NCBI GenBank assembly: GCA_964502145.1
Contig: CAZCVI010000017.1
Coordinates: 35,644-99,643, forward strand
Length of the DNA: 64,000 nt
Source: CAZCVI01 sp964502145
GTDB lineage: Bacteria; Acidobacteriota; Aminicenantia; UBA2199
Reading direction: 5' to 3'
Shown here: positions 35,592 through 44,368 of the stretch, in pieces
How positions within the stretch are numbered: position 1 is the stretch's first letter
Layout: each line of letters opens with the position of its first letter
Made by a program: the position numbers and the translations under genes
The notes under the pieces: generated by a model
The model's input: only the letters and a program-made list of their open reading frames with translations
The model's database searches: none
Told to the model about the DNA's origin: nothing

Positions 35592-35818
35592 TTATTTTCG
35601 ATCACCAGCCAAAAATCCGCACCAATTCAGCAGGGCGATGGTGTCCTCTATTTTACCGGGTTCAAAGGGGAAATGGGTTTTTAGGGCGAGAGGGATTTAT
35701 TTTCACGGGTGGCAAGAATCCGTAGCAGGAGTTTTTCGTGAGCTGTGGCTTGGGACCACACGCCTTGGAAATAGTAGCCGGTGTTACGGAAGAAATCTGC
35801 GGCCAGAATATCCTTCAT
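35592..35818 (-). pseudogene. Decayed C-terminal continuation of the AAA-nuclease-AAA protein
   Basis: Two overlapping minus-strand frames encode what looks like the winged-helix end that follows AAA ATPase domains: 'YYFQGVWSQATAHEKLLLRIL', then after a frameshift near 35685 'KTHFPFEPGKIEDTIALLNW' and a stop at 35592. Both pieces lie directly after the stop of the 824-aa protein. They suggest that gene once extended about 80 codons further. The part between 35485 and 35591 holds nothing else I can name. Confidence 0.55.
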
Positions 35819-35874
35819 AGGGATTCAGAACGGGTTGTTGCAGTATTTCTTCACCGACGATGCTTCCGATTCAT

Positions 35875-38349
35875 TCAACTAAGTTGCTCCATATCTCGAT
35901 GGAAACCTTCCTGCCAATCATAAGCGGTATTAGTCAATGCTTCATAACGATGAAAAGCGGCCCGCTGTAATTTATAGGGAAAATAATCGGCCATAGTCAA
36001 CAATGTTTCACTTGTTTGGCGGTCAAACTGTGGTAACTGTGGCTCCCAGGGATGTTCTAGTAAAAGACGGCACTCCTCTTCTGCCATTTGCCCTAAAGGT
36101 AACTCTTCCAAGAAATCCGTGGGAAATGAACCGAACTCATCTGCTTTATAAACCTTCTTAAGCGTTACCCGTGAGGCAGCCACCACTTTAATATCTCGAT
36201 TCTCTTGGATAATTCCCCGTAATTTGCTCATATCCTTATTGCTCACTCCATGTTGTGGTGCAATATCCAGTTCGTCAATGATTAATAACCCACGAAATGC
36301 CAGCAATTTTTTCCTTAGAGTAGGCCAATCACCTGTATCCACCCCAGCCGCCTCGGCAATAAGATTAAAAAAATCTACCGCACTGTCCACAGTTTCCATA
36401 TTAATCGGCCCGATGATCCCCCCATCTGCTTTTTCCCATTCTTTTTTTAGATGCCATAATATCGAACTTTTTCCGATTTTCGGTACTCCGATGATTGCTA
36501 CCGAACAGCCTTTGATTAATGAGGATTCATCAATATAAGTATCTATACCGTTTTGTAGTCTTTTTAAGATCGTTTTGAGTTCTTGGGAGCGGCCTATAAA
36601 ACGAGATTGGTCAAGAATGACATGAGTGTCAGTGAAGGGGTTCTCCATTGACGGTGTTGTGGTGGTATGGGTGCTAGTACTCATTGGGGCTGATTTTATG
36701 CCCTGTGCGTTTGGTTCTGCCAATTGCAAATTAGAATAACCGATACAAATGATAAAACAGGTGAGATTCTTGCCTTCCAGAGAGTGAACCTTCGGTTGGA
36801 TGGAAGTTCCAACTGCTGTTCCTGCATCAAAAATAACCAGAAAACCCTCACTGTTCGGCTCTGTAGCGAGATATTTCTTAGTGACTTGTTCGACTCCCCG
36901 CTGAATTAAAGATTTCTTATCGCCCCGCAGGTGGACTTTGGTTTCAATGATGTATTTCCTGCCTTTATAAATTAGAATAATATCCATTCGCCCTAAGCCA
37001 GTATTGGCTTCATAACGTAAATCGCCCTCCCCACCTTTTACGAATTGGTAAAGTACGGCGGTCAAAAGAAATTGTCCAGTTTTCTCATATGGATTCTTTG
37101 GAGTTTCGTAAAATGCCCGGACACCAATCTGGGCAATATAATTACTAAAATCTTGCAGAATGCTTTCCATGTTCAATCGACTGTCTGGTAAGATGTAAGA
37201 TTGCGGAGAAGGGCAGGCATGTTTCGCCACTTCATCAAAGAAAATCCGTAAATACCGCATCTTATAGATATTATTGGCCACTACGGCCTTGCCTTCTCTG
37301 TTCTTAATCAGGCCAAACTGTTCCAACCACGTCTGCTCTTCATTACCAGGATTATACTCCACCCCGTCAAACACGATCTCAACAAACGTCTCCTTGTATA
37401 ACTTCGCTTTCTCATCCAAGTTGTCAAAATGAGAGTTCCGTTCTTTGATTAAGATTTGAATGGCTTTGTCTACATCGGGTTCATCAATCGGTTCCACTGT
37501 TTGCGGTTTTATGTTCACCGTAAGGATAGTAGCCAAACGGTTCACCAACCAGGTTTGGCCACCTGATTCAGTATGGACCTTGTTTACCGCTGTTTCAGAA
37601 AAGGGTTGATTGGTTTCTACAGTGTATTGATCGTACAAATCACGGACATTTTTTAATGAGAAAGGAGGCAGGTCTACCTGATCGGCAATATTAAAAGGAG
37701 AAACACCCCCCACTACCAGTTTTGTGATATTACGTATGCCCACCAAGGCAATGGAGTATAGGGCTTTCCGTTTTACTTCCTTATAGTCTTGATATAAATC
37801 CCGCAACGTCATTAGAAAACTACCCAACTCATCAATGGGGATGCCGTCAAACTCATCAATGAAAATAACAATTTTCTTGAATTGAATCATTTCGTTTAAT
37901 TCCCTAAATAGTTTACCAAAGGAAAGATGGTCCAAAAGATGGAAGTTCTCTAAAAATTGAGCGATGGTCTCGTATTTCTCGCAGCCGACCTCTTTAAGCC
38001 GGTTCAATAATTGTTTATAGAGTTGTTCTTCAATATTGGCATAAAATTGGCTTTTGTCTAATCCTTGGTATTGCTGGAAACTTAACACAATGGCAATATA
38101 CATCCGATCTTTATGCAATTGATCGCGCATTCTTTTAAAGAACGTAGTTTTGCCGCTTTGACGCGGGGCAAACATGGAAAAATAGCGCCCCTGGTCCACC
38201 ATGCTTTTCATATCCTGTTTTTTGGTGTTGGTTACATTATCCAGCAGGATGTAATAGGACGCTTTAGGGTTTACTGCCCCCGAATCTTCAAAAAAACGTA
38301 TGGGTTTCTGATATATCTTTGTATTTGAAAGGGTCTCTGTTGTTTGCAT
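35875..38349 (-). CDS. AAA ATPase - PD-(D/E)XK nuclease - AAA ATPase fusion protein
   Basis: The protein has 824 aa from ATG 38349; in-frame sequence continues 9 codons to a TTG, and neither start has a good ribosome site. Module 1 (about 25-380): Walker A 'APRQSGKTT' (61-69), Walker B 'VIFIDEFDG' (Asp165, Glu166), AAA-like fold. Module 2 (about 395-540): PD-(D/E)XK nuclease with Asp456 and Glu469-x-Lys471 in 'YIIETKVH'. A Ser/Thr-rich linker (about 550-572) follows. Module 3 (about 575-824): second P-loop 'GVPKIGKSS' (621-629) and 'LLIIDELD'. Modules 1 and 2 form a common combination of unknown biology; the added second ATPase is unusual. The 3' end looks truncated. A defence role is inference. 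Confidence 0.85.
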   Translation of the reverse strand: MQTTETLSNTKIYQKPIRFFEDSGAVNPKASYYILLDNVTNTKKQDMKSMVDQGRYFSMFAPRQSGKTTFFKRMRDQLHKDRMYIAIVLSFQQYQGLDKSQFYANIEEQLYKQLLNRLKEVGCEKYETIAQFLENFHLLDHLSFGKLFRELNEMIQFKKIVIFIDEFDGIPIDELGSFLMTLRDLYQDYKEVKRKALYSIALVGIRNITKLVVGGVSPFNIADQVDLPPFSLKNVRDLYDQYTVETNQPFSETAVNKVHTESGGQTWLVNRLATILTVNIKPQTVEPIDEPDVDKAIQILIKERNSHFDNLDEKAKLYKETFVEIVFDGVEYNPGNEEQTWLEQFGLIKNREGKAVVANNIYKMRYLRIFFDEVAKHACPSPQSYILPDSRLNMESILQDFSNYIAQIGVRAFYETPKNPYEKTGQFLLTAVLYQFVKGGEGDLRYEANTGLGRMDIILIYKGRKYIIETKVHLRGDKKSLIQRGVEQVTKKYLATEPNSEGFLVIFDAGTAVGTSIQPKVHSLEGKNLTCFIICIGYSNLQLAEPNAQGIKSAPMSTSTHTTTTPSMENPFTDTHVILDQSRFIGRSQELKTILKRLQNGIDTYIDESSLIKGCSVAIIGVPKIGKSSILWHLKKEWEKADGGIIGPINMETVDSAVDFFNLIAEAAGVDTGDWPTLRKKLLAFRGLLIIDELDIAPQHGVSNKDMSKLRGIIQENRDIKVVAASRVTLKKVYKADEFGSFPTDFLEELPLGQMAEEECRLLLEHPWEPQLPQFDRQTSETLLTMADYFPYKLQRAAFHRYEALTNTAYDWQEGFHRDMEQLS

Positions 38350-38441
38350 GGTTTTATTGTATGGTATGATAGCCAAATTGTCAAGCGCATTTTTCTACCC
38401 ACAAAGATAAAGAATCGATAAAGACTTATTATTAATTAATC

Positions 38442-39749
38442 TTACGGGTAAACTCTATATAGTGTCCTGGCAAACGGAATGGATTCGCGGATGTGTTTTA
38501 GGCCGCATATCCAGCACACGGTACGTTCAAGACCAATACCATAACCACTGTGGGGCACGGACCCGAATTCCCGCAGTTCCAAGTACCATTGGTATTCATC
38601 AATATTGAGGCCACTTTCTTTGATACGTTCGATCAGCAGGTTTTTATCCCAGATACGCTCGGAACCGCCGATAATTTCGCCATATCCTTCGGGAGCAAGC
38701 AAATCGGCACATAACACGGTCAGAGGATTGGTAGGGTCGGGTTGCATGTAAAACGCTTTGACGGCTTTAGGGTATTTTTCAACGAAAACAGGTTTATCAT
38801 AACGGTCTGCCAAATGCGATTCTTCAGCGGCACCAAAATCACTGCCCCATTGAATATCAAAACCTTCTTTCTGCAAGAGTGCCACGCCCTCAGTATAGGT
38901 AATCCGATGAAAGGGGGCTTGCACCCGTTCCAGAACGGAAATATCCCGTTCCAATGCTTCCAGATCGGCCCGGCAATTCTTAACCACGGATTGCACCACA
39001 TAGGAGACAAATTGTTCCTGCAATTTCAGGTTGTCATCGTGATGGTTAAACGCGACCTCGGTATCGTTCATCCAGAATTCCACCAGATGTTTGCGGGTTT
39101 TGGATTTTTCCATGCGGAAGGTAGGGCCAAAATCAAACACCTTACCATAAGCCAAAGCGGCAGCTTCCAGGTAAAGCTGACCGGTTTGGGCTAGGTAGAC
39201 TTTTCCATAATCATAGTAATCCATCTCGAACAGGTTGCCCGCAGACTCGCCAATGGAACCGGTAATAATGGGGTTATCAATCTGCTTAAAACCATTGATA
39301 AAATAAAACTCTTTCATAGCGCGGATAATTTGGTCGCGAATGGTCATAATATGGAACTGCCGCTTGGAACGAAGCCATAAATGGCGGTACTTCATCAAAA
39401 AATCAACGGAGTGGTCGGGTTTGGTGATAGGATAATCTTCTATATTCAAATGAACGGGAACCACTTCATCCAAGATTAATTCCACACCCTCGGGGGCGCG
39501 TTCGTCTTTTTTAACAAGACCACGGACGATAATACTGGATTCAATCTTAATGTTTTTGATCACATTAAAATTGTCCTCGCCCACGGTGGTTTTTTCCACG
39601 ACACCCTGCACGAACCCGGAACCATCACGCAATTGTAAAAATGCGATCTTGCCACTGCTTCTGCGATTACGCACCCAGCCCTTTATCTCAACCCTGGTAT
39701 CAATATGCTCTTTTAAGTCTTTAATATACACCCATTTGGTATCTGTCAC
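38442..39749 (-). CDS. asnS: Asparaginyl-tRNA synthetase
   Basis: The protein has 435 aa from GTG 39749, with AGGAG at the right distance. The N-terminal OB fold begins 'VEIKGWVRNRRSSGKIAFLQLRDG'. Class II motif 2 is 'FDFGPTFRMEKSKTRKHLVEFWMND'-like, and motif 3 is 'GYGIGLERTVCWICGL'. Family-typical 'SGNL'-type and 'ETAAGNLFE'-type segments support Asn rather than Asp specificity ('SIGESAGNLFEMDYY'). It charges tRNA-Asn with asparagine. Confidence 0.95.
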   Translation of the reverse strand: MTDTKWVYIKDLKEHIDTRVEIKGWVRNRRSSGKIAFLQLRDGSGFVQGVVEKTTVGEDNFNVIKNIKIESSIIVRGLVKKDERAPEGVELILDEVVPVHLNIEDYPITKPDHSVDFLMKYRHLWLRSKRQFHIMTIRDQIIRAMKEFYFINGFKQIDNPIITGSIGESAGNLFEMDYYDYGKVYLAQTGQLYLEAAALAYGKVFDFGPTFRMEKSKTRKHLVEFWMNDTEVAFNHHDDNLKLQEQFVSYVVQSVVKNCRADLEALERDISVLERVQAPFHRITYTEGVALLQKEGFDIQWGSDFGAAEESHLADRYDKPVFVEKYPKAVKAFYMQPDPTNPLTVLCADLLAPEGYGEIIGGSERIWDKNLLIERIKESGLNIDEYQWYLELREFGSVPHSGYGIGLERTVCWICGLKHIRESIPFARTLYRVYP

Positions 39750-39851
39750 GGTTCTTCTCCTAAAATGTTTATAAGAATTAGATTATATAACCATCTTCAT
39801 CCTGATGTCAAGGATTTTGGTTGGATTGGGGCGCAATTTTTTGAAAATAGA

Positions 39852-40022
39852 GTGGACTAACTGGACTATCTGGACTATCTGGACTTACTGGACAAAAAGA
39901 AAAAAGATGCAAGAGCAGCGCTCGCCCCCATTTTGAAAAGGTTTCTCGATTTTCCAAAGCTTTTTCTTTCTGTCCAGATAGTCCAGATAGTCCAGTTTGT
40001 CCAGTAAGTCCACATAGTCCAC
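39852..40022. repeat. 9-bp-unit palindromic element, copy 2 (GGAC type)
   Basis: The left arm (39852-39893) reads GTGGACTAA then CTGGACTAT twice and CTGGACTTA: four 9-bp units plus a partial. The right arm (39971-40022) has GTCCAGATA twice, GTCCAGTTT, GTCCAGTAA, GTCCACATA. The arms are complementary over about 40 bases and enclose a ~77-base loop. The family ends are degenerate here (GGTTGGATTGGGGCGCAA left; TTCTGGTAGGGATTC right). Confidence 0.85.
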
Positions 40023-40101
40023 AACGATTTCTGAATTCTGGTAGGGATTCAGGCAAGAATAACGCATTGCAAAAAACTCTAATTTATTATACAATTTAGT
40101 C

Positions 40102-41034
40102 ATGACAGAAAATAAAAGCAACAAAAATCCAGGAAGCGGTCAGAGTATATTGCATTTAAATGGGATATTTCCCCCTATACCGACGTCTTTTGATGCCAAG
40201 GGGCACCCGGCCTTCGAAGAAATACAGCGAAACATCGTTGCCTTGAGTCAATTTGACTTGCGTGGCTTTGTGGTGTTGGGTTCCAATGGGGAGTACGTGA
40301 TGTTGTCGACGCAAGAGAAACTTTTGGTTCTGCAAGCGTCGCGTGCAGCGATTCCCCCGGATAAATTAATGATTGCAGGCACAGGCTGCCAATCCACCTC
40401 GGATACAGTGAACTTAACGCAAAAAGCAGCGCAAATTGGCGCGGACATCGCGTTGGTCATCACGCCGAGCTATTACTTGAAACAAATGACACCTGCGGTC
40501 CTGATCAATCACTTTTCCATGGTGGCAGAAATGTCTCCCATTCCGGTCATGCTTTATAATATGCCCGCTTGCACGGGTATTGATATGGACGAAGATACGA
40601 TAGCGGCCCTGGCTGAGCAGCCGAATATTATAGGCATCAAAGATTCGAGCGGCAACATGGTAAAACTGGCCAGCTTGCGTCAGAAAGTGGGGCCTGGGTT
40701 CCAAATACTGGCTGGTTCCGCCGGGTTTCTTTTACCCGCCATTACCATGGGCGCCAGTGGTGGGGTTCTGGCATTGGCTAACATCGCGCCAGAACAATGC
40801 ATCGCCATCCAACGCTTCCACTTGGAAGGACGCCGTCAAGAAGCACGGGATTTGCAAATTCGCATGGTGCCAGTTAATACTGCGGTCACATCAAAATGGG
40901 GTGTGGCTGGTTTAAAAGCAGCCATGGATTTGCTGGGTTTTTACGGCGGCCCAGTTCGTTTACCCCTCATGCCGCTGTCGGACGAAGACAACAAACAATT
41001 ACAATCTATCCTGATTGCAGGGGGATTGTTGTGA
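40102..41034 (+). CDS. Dihydrodipicolinate synthase-family aldolase, HOGA-like
   Basis: The protein has 310 aa of TIM-barrel type. The Schiff-base Lys is in 'IIGIKDSSGNM' and the proton-shuttling Tyr in 'PVMLYNMPACTG'. The phosphate/carboxylate loop reads 'GSNGEY', whereas true DapA has 'GTTGE', so a 4-hydroxy-2-oxoglutarate aldolase or another pyruvate aldolase is more likely than lysine synthesis. The N-terminal ~18 residues are an extra hydrophilic tail. It stands alone, with no sugar-acid or lysine genes around it. Confidence 0.88.
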   Translation: MTENKSNKNPGSGQSILHLNGIFPPIPTSFDAKGHPAFEEIQRNIVALSQFDLRGFVVLGSNGEYVMLSTQEKLLVLQASRAAIPPDKLMIAGTGCQSTSDTVNLTQKAAQIGADIALVITPSYYLKQMTPAVLINHFSMVAEMSPIPVMLYNMPACTGIDMDEDTIAALAEQPNIIGIKDSSGNMVKLASLRQKVGPGFQILAGSAGFLLPAITMGASGGVLALANIAPEQCIAIQRFHLEGRRQEARDLQIRMVPVNTAVTSKWGVAGLKAAMDLLGFYGGPVRLPLMPLSDEDNKQLQSILIAGGLL

Positions 41035-41047
41035 AATCTATTAATCT

Positions 41048-41932
41048 TTATCTGCCTCTAGGGTGAAATTGGCGGTAGACGTTTAATAGGTCTTCGTATT
41101 GCAAGCTCGTGTATTTTTCCGTGGTGCCCAGACTGGAATGGCCCAGCAATTCTTGGATGATGCGCAAATTGGCGCCCCGTTGCAACAGGTGCGTGGCAAA
41201 AGAATGACGGAAGAGATGCGGGTACACATGTTTCTTAGAACCCATGAGCTTGCTATAAGAGTCCTGCACGATCATTTCAATCGCCCGTGGCGTAATGGGT
41301 TTGCCCGTGTTATTTAAGAAAATATAGTCGTTCACTGTTTTGAACTTCTCCCGTGCAGTTGCGCCATATTGCACCAGGATCGACTTGGCCGCCGCGTGAA
41401 AAGGCACAATCCGCTCCTTCTTGCCTTTCCCCAATACGCGCAACAAACATTCATCCAAATTCACATCGGACCACTTCAAACCGGTTAACTCGGAAATACG
41501 TAACCCGGTAGCATACAACATCTCAAAAACAGCTTTGTTCCTGATATGAATAAACGAATCCATGGGCACGCGGTCCAAAAACTCCACCATCTCGCGTTCG
41601 GTCAATATCTCCGGTAACATCCGGTCTTCTTTGGGTGAACTGATCACATCAAAAGGGTTCTTGGTAATTTTCCCCTGCTTCTGCAACCAGGTAAAAAAAG
41701 ATTTGATGGCATAAATCTTTCGGGAAATAGTCGTTTTCTTTTTGGTTCTCATGTAGACGGTGGCAATAAAATCGCGGATATTCTCCTTGTCCATTTTTAT
41801 GGCACCTTCGCTGAAGAACTCAAAAAACTGATGAATATCTTGTTTGTATGCTCTTACCGTATGAAGGGAGTACCTTTTTATATGGGTCAGGTATTCCAGA
41901 TAGTCACTTAAATCTCTGCTTTCTCGATCCAT
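41048..41932 (-). CDS. Tyrosine recombinase XerC/XerD
   Basis: The protein has 294 aa, the usual Xer length. The N-terminal SAM-like DNA-binding domain (about 1-100) is followed by the catalytic domain with Arg in 'TGLRISELTGL', Lys in 'LGKGKKERI', 'HLFRHSFATHLL' (His-x2-Arg), 'LLGHSSLGTTEKY' (His) and nucleophile Tyr in 'TEKYTSL'. It should resolve chromosome dimers at dif. XerC and XerD cannot be told apart from one copy. The start lies inside trmFO (25-base overlap), so the two are co-expressed, an arrangement seen in several phyla. Confidence 0.94.
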   Translation of the reverse strand: MDRESRDLSDYLEYLTHIKRYSLHTVRAYKQDIHQFFEFFSEGAIKMDKENIRDFIATVYMRTKKKTTISRKIYAIKSFFTWLQKQGKITKNPFDVISSPKEDRMLPEILTEREMVEFLDRVPMDSFIHIRNKAVFEMLYATGLRISELTGLKWSDVNLDECLLRVLGKGKKERIVPFHAAAKSILVQYGATAREKFKTVNDYIFLNNTGKPITPRAIEMIVQDSYSKLMGSKKHVYPHLFRHSFATHLLQRGANLRIIQELLGHSSLGTTEKYTSLQYEDLLNVYRQFHPRGR

Positions 41933-43236
41933 TTGGTCATATGCTCCAAGGCAATGGTGGATTTTAACTCTTTTTTCGCCTGCTTGCGTAACTTGCGGGA
42001 AATCTTCACATCAACTTCCGGTAACAAGCCAAAGGTGAAGTTGGTCGGTTTGAAATGTTTCCAGTCCGCATGGGAGATATAATGGACCAGGGCACCACAA
42101 GCCGTGGTTTCCGGTAAATTATAGATGGGTTTATTCAGCATTTTTTGAGCGGCATAGATACCAGCGATTAAACCTGAACTGATGCACTCGACATACCCTT
42201 CGACGCCGCTGATTTGACCGGCAAAGTAAACATTATCCTTGAATTTGCACTGGTAGAATTTGTCGATGATCAGGGGGGCGTTAATATAAGCGTTGCGGTG
42301 CATGCGTCCGAAACGTTCGAACTCGGCATTTTCCAAGCCGGGTAATTTGCGGAAAATCCGTTTCTGTTCGCCCCACTTCAAACGGGTTTGGAACCCTACC
42401 ATCTGGAAAAAATTCTTTTGTAAATCATCTTGCCGCAATTGAATGACGGCATGGGGCATCAGACCAGTAATGGGGTCGTTGAGTCCCACGGGTTTCAGCG
42501 GCCCGAAACTAAGGGATTGATCACCACGGCGGGCGATCTCTTCAATAGGCAAACAGGATTCAAAAAACATATCTTTATCCAGCTCTTTAAATTCTACCTT
42601 TTCAGCCGTGACCAGATCATGAACAAATTCTTTATACTGGGGTTCCGTCAGCGGAATATTAACAAAATCCGCTTCCCCTTTGTCGTAACGTGATGCCATG
42701 TATACTTTTTCAAAATTGATGGAGTTGGCGTTGATGATCGGACTGGTGGCATCAAAAAAGAAGAGGTTTTTGCGCATCGTCAGTTTCGTTAAGTTCTCCG
42801 CCAGGTCGTTGGAAGTTAACGGGCCGGAGGCAATGATCACCGGTTCGTCTGTATTGGGCAGTTCTTTTAGTTCGTGGTAGATCAGATTGATATTGGGGAT
42901 TTTAGCCAGTTCTGCCGTGATATTTTCTGCCAGTTTGATGCGGTCCACAGAGAGGCTATTGCCTGCCGGGACCTTGTTGGCTTCTGCCATACGCAGGTAA
43001 AAAGAATCCAGTAAGCGCAATTCTGCTTTCAGCAGTCCTGAAGCCGAGGAAAGTTGGGTAGAACCGAGCGAGTTGGAACACACCAGTTCACCCAGTAATT
43101 GGGTAGAGTGGGCTTCTGTCATTTTTTCTGGTCTCATCTCGTATAAATCCACTGTTATGCCACGTTTAGAGATTTGGTAAGCTGCTTCCACACCGGCAAT
43201 GCCACCGCCAATGATGGTTATTTTTTTATCAGTCAT
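41908..43236 (-). CDS. trmFO: Folate- and FAD-dependent tRNA (uracil-54-C5)-methyltransferase
   Basis: The protein has 442 aa. The FAD-binding start is 'ITIIGGGIAGVEAAYQISKRG'. 'HSTQLLGELVCSNSLGS' is the TrmFO signature with its conserved Cys. 'FAGQISGVEGYVECISSGLIAG' and 'CGALVHYISHADWKHFKPTNF' complete the family pattern. It makes T54 in tRNA from methylene-tetrahydrofolate, replacing SAM-dependent TrmA. It is the first gene of the pair with the Xer recombinase. Confidence 0.97.
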   Translation of the reverse strand: MTDKKITIIGGGIAGVEAAYQISKRGITVDLYEMRPEKMTEAHSTQLLGELVCSNSLGSTQLSSASGLLKAELRLLDSFYLRMAEANKVPAGNSLSVDRIKLAENITAELAKIPNINLIYHELKELPNTDEPVIIASGPLTSNDLAENLTKLTMRKNLFFFDATSPIINANSINFEKVYMASRYDKGEADFVNIPLTEPQYKEFVHDLVTAEKVEFKELDKDMFFESCLPIEEIARRGDQSLSFGPLKPVGLNDPITGLMPHAVIQLRQDDLQKNFFQMVGFQTRLKWGEQKRIFRKLPGLENAEFERFGRMHRNAYINAPLIIDKFYQCKFKDNVYFAGQISGVEGYVECISSGLIAGIYAAQKMLNKPIYNLPETTACGALVHYISHADWKHFKPTNFTFGLLPEVDVKISRKLRKQAKKELKSTIALEHMTKWIEKAEI

Positions 43237-43489
43237 GCTTTTCTTTTGTATCCTCCGGGATATTTAGTATTGATCGCCAAGCAATGGAAATTTTTGCAAG
43301 GTGTAACTGGTATTTTAGCGGAAATAGCGGAGTATTTCAATAGATGAATGGATTTTATGTTTTTTTTTATGCCAGTCACTGGCTGAAGAGGTGGTAGGAA
43401 TGGAAAGCAAATTTTCGAAAATGCTTAAATTAATTGGTCTTCGTCCTGATGATCTATTGGGAGGGCTTCGGCAAGCTCTTTTTGGGCAT

Positions 43490-43693
43490 TTATTTTTCCT
43501 TCAGAAAAGGACTTTGGGTGGTAATATTGCCATCTGGCATTTCATAGTAGATGATGCCATTCCGGGAAAAGACAATCGGAATCCCTTTGGCTTTATTTTC
43601 TTTCCTAAGTCGTTCTATGGCGAGATTCCCCATCTGTTGAACTTCTAGTGCCCTCTGGTAAATTCCTATATCATCAAATTTTTCAACCCTCAT
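43490..43693 (-). CDS. Small 67-aa protein, zeta-toxin-neighbour type
   Basis: The protein has 67 aa; the ATG overlaps the stop of the P-loop stub upstream (ATGA). The pattern 'IYQRALEVQQMGNLAIERLR', then 'GIPIVFSRNGIIYYEMPDG', then 'TTQSPF' is like the short proteins often found beside AAA/zeta-type toxins, where they may serve as partner or antitoxin. It appears intact, while the neighbouring ATPase is not. The function is inferred only from context. Confidence 0.6.
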   Translation of the reverse strand: MRVEKFDDIGIYQRALEVQQMGNLAIERLRKENKAKGIPIVFSRNGIIYYEMPDGNITTQSPFLKEK

Positions 43694-43800
43694 TCTGTCC
43701 CTCTTTTGGGATATTTTGCGCTATAAATTCTTGCCAGGGTCGTTTTGCCCGACCCATTGGCACCAGCGATAATAGTAACCTCTTTCGTTTTGTCTTTCAT
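43690..43800 (-). pseudogene. N-terminal stub of a zeta-toxin-like P-loop kinase
   Basis: A 36-residue frame from ATG 43800 encodes 'VTIIAGANGSGKTTLARIYS', the first strand and P-loop of zeta-toxin-like kinases, then stops at TGA 43690. All the rest of the kinase is missing. An internal deletion that joined the gene start to the next gene, keeping the ATGA junction, would explain it. Confidence 0.7.
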
Positions 43801-43911
43801 CGTGATATAAATATAATCTATATGCCCATTTTTGTCAACTCAAATCCATCTTCCTCTATTGTTGTTTTCGCCTCTCCCCATATCACTGTTTCCCTAGTGA
43901 GGAAGACATTT

Positions 43912-44083
43912 GGGGGGACAGACCGTAATTATAGACCGTAATTATTGTTACGCTCTATTTGCATTTGAGGGGACAGACCGTAATTATAGACCGTAATTAT
44001 TGTTACGCTCTATTTGCATTTGAGGGGACAGACCGTAATTATAGACCGTAATTATTGTTACGCTCTATTTGGGGGGACAGACC
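43912..44083. repeat. 55-bp tandem repeat, three units
   Basis: Units start at 43914, 43969 and 44024, each GGGGACAGACCGTAATTATA followed by 35 more bases, and are essentially identical. A fourth unit begins (GGGGACAGACC) and breaks off. Inside each unit AGACCGTAATTAT occurs twice in a row, and CGTAA/TTACG can form a small stem. There are no spacers, so it is not a CRISPR array. Confidence 0.9.
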
Positions 44084-44176
44084 TGAATGCCACTTCTTTC
44101 TGATGGCGCTTTTTTATCGTTTTTGATTGAATTATTCTGTAAATTATGTATAATTAACTATTGCAGGAGAATATAA

Positions 44177-44368
44177 ATGGGCCCATTATACATTGAGAAA
44201 ATCTTAAAAGAGATAAACGAGCTTCCTGCCGATATGTTGCCCCATGTTTATAAAAGTGTTCATTCATTAAAATCGGTGTGGCTTCAAAATAGAATCAAAT
44301 CCGACAGTAGAGGGTCTTTATATGGGATCTGGAAAGGCAGCGAAATTGATGATTGCCTGTTTGACTGA
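44177..44368 (+). CDS. Small antitoxin-like protein without a toxin
   Basis: The protein has 63 aa with AGGAG ahead of ATG. The middle 'INELPADMLPHVYKSVHSLK' is a helical pair, and the C-terminus 'GSLYGIWKGSEIDDCLFD' resembles the toxin-embracing tail 'GSL.GiwKG..I.d' of small VapB- or DUF2281-style antitoxins. The next 900 bases hold no toxin gene, so it may be an orphan that neutralises a distant toxin or a relic of a lost pair. Confidence 0.6.
   Translation: MGPLYIEKILKEINELPADMLPHVYKSVHSLKSVWLQNRIKSDSRGSLYGIWKGSEIDDCLFD

Noticed and set aside
39808..40124. Repetitive 'GLSGLSGQ' and 'LDYLDYLD' reading frames on the minus strand
   Set aside because: They are translations of the 9-bp palindrome arms (9 bases equal three codons) and have no ribosome site or conserved fold.
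43912..44083. Possible CRISPR array
   Set aside because: Units are contiguous, with no unique spacers, only three copies and no cas genes.
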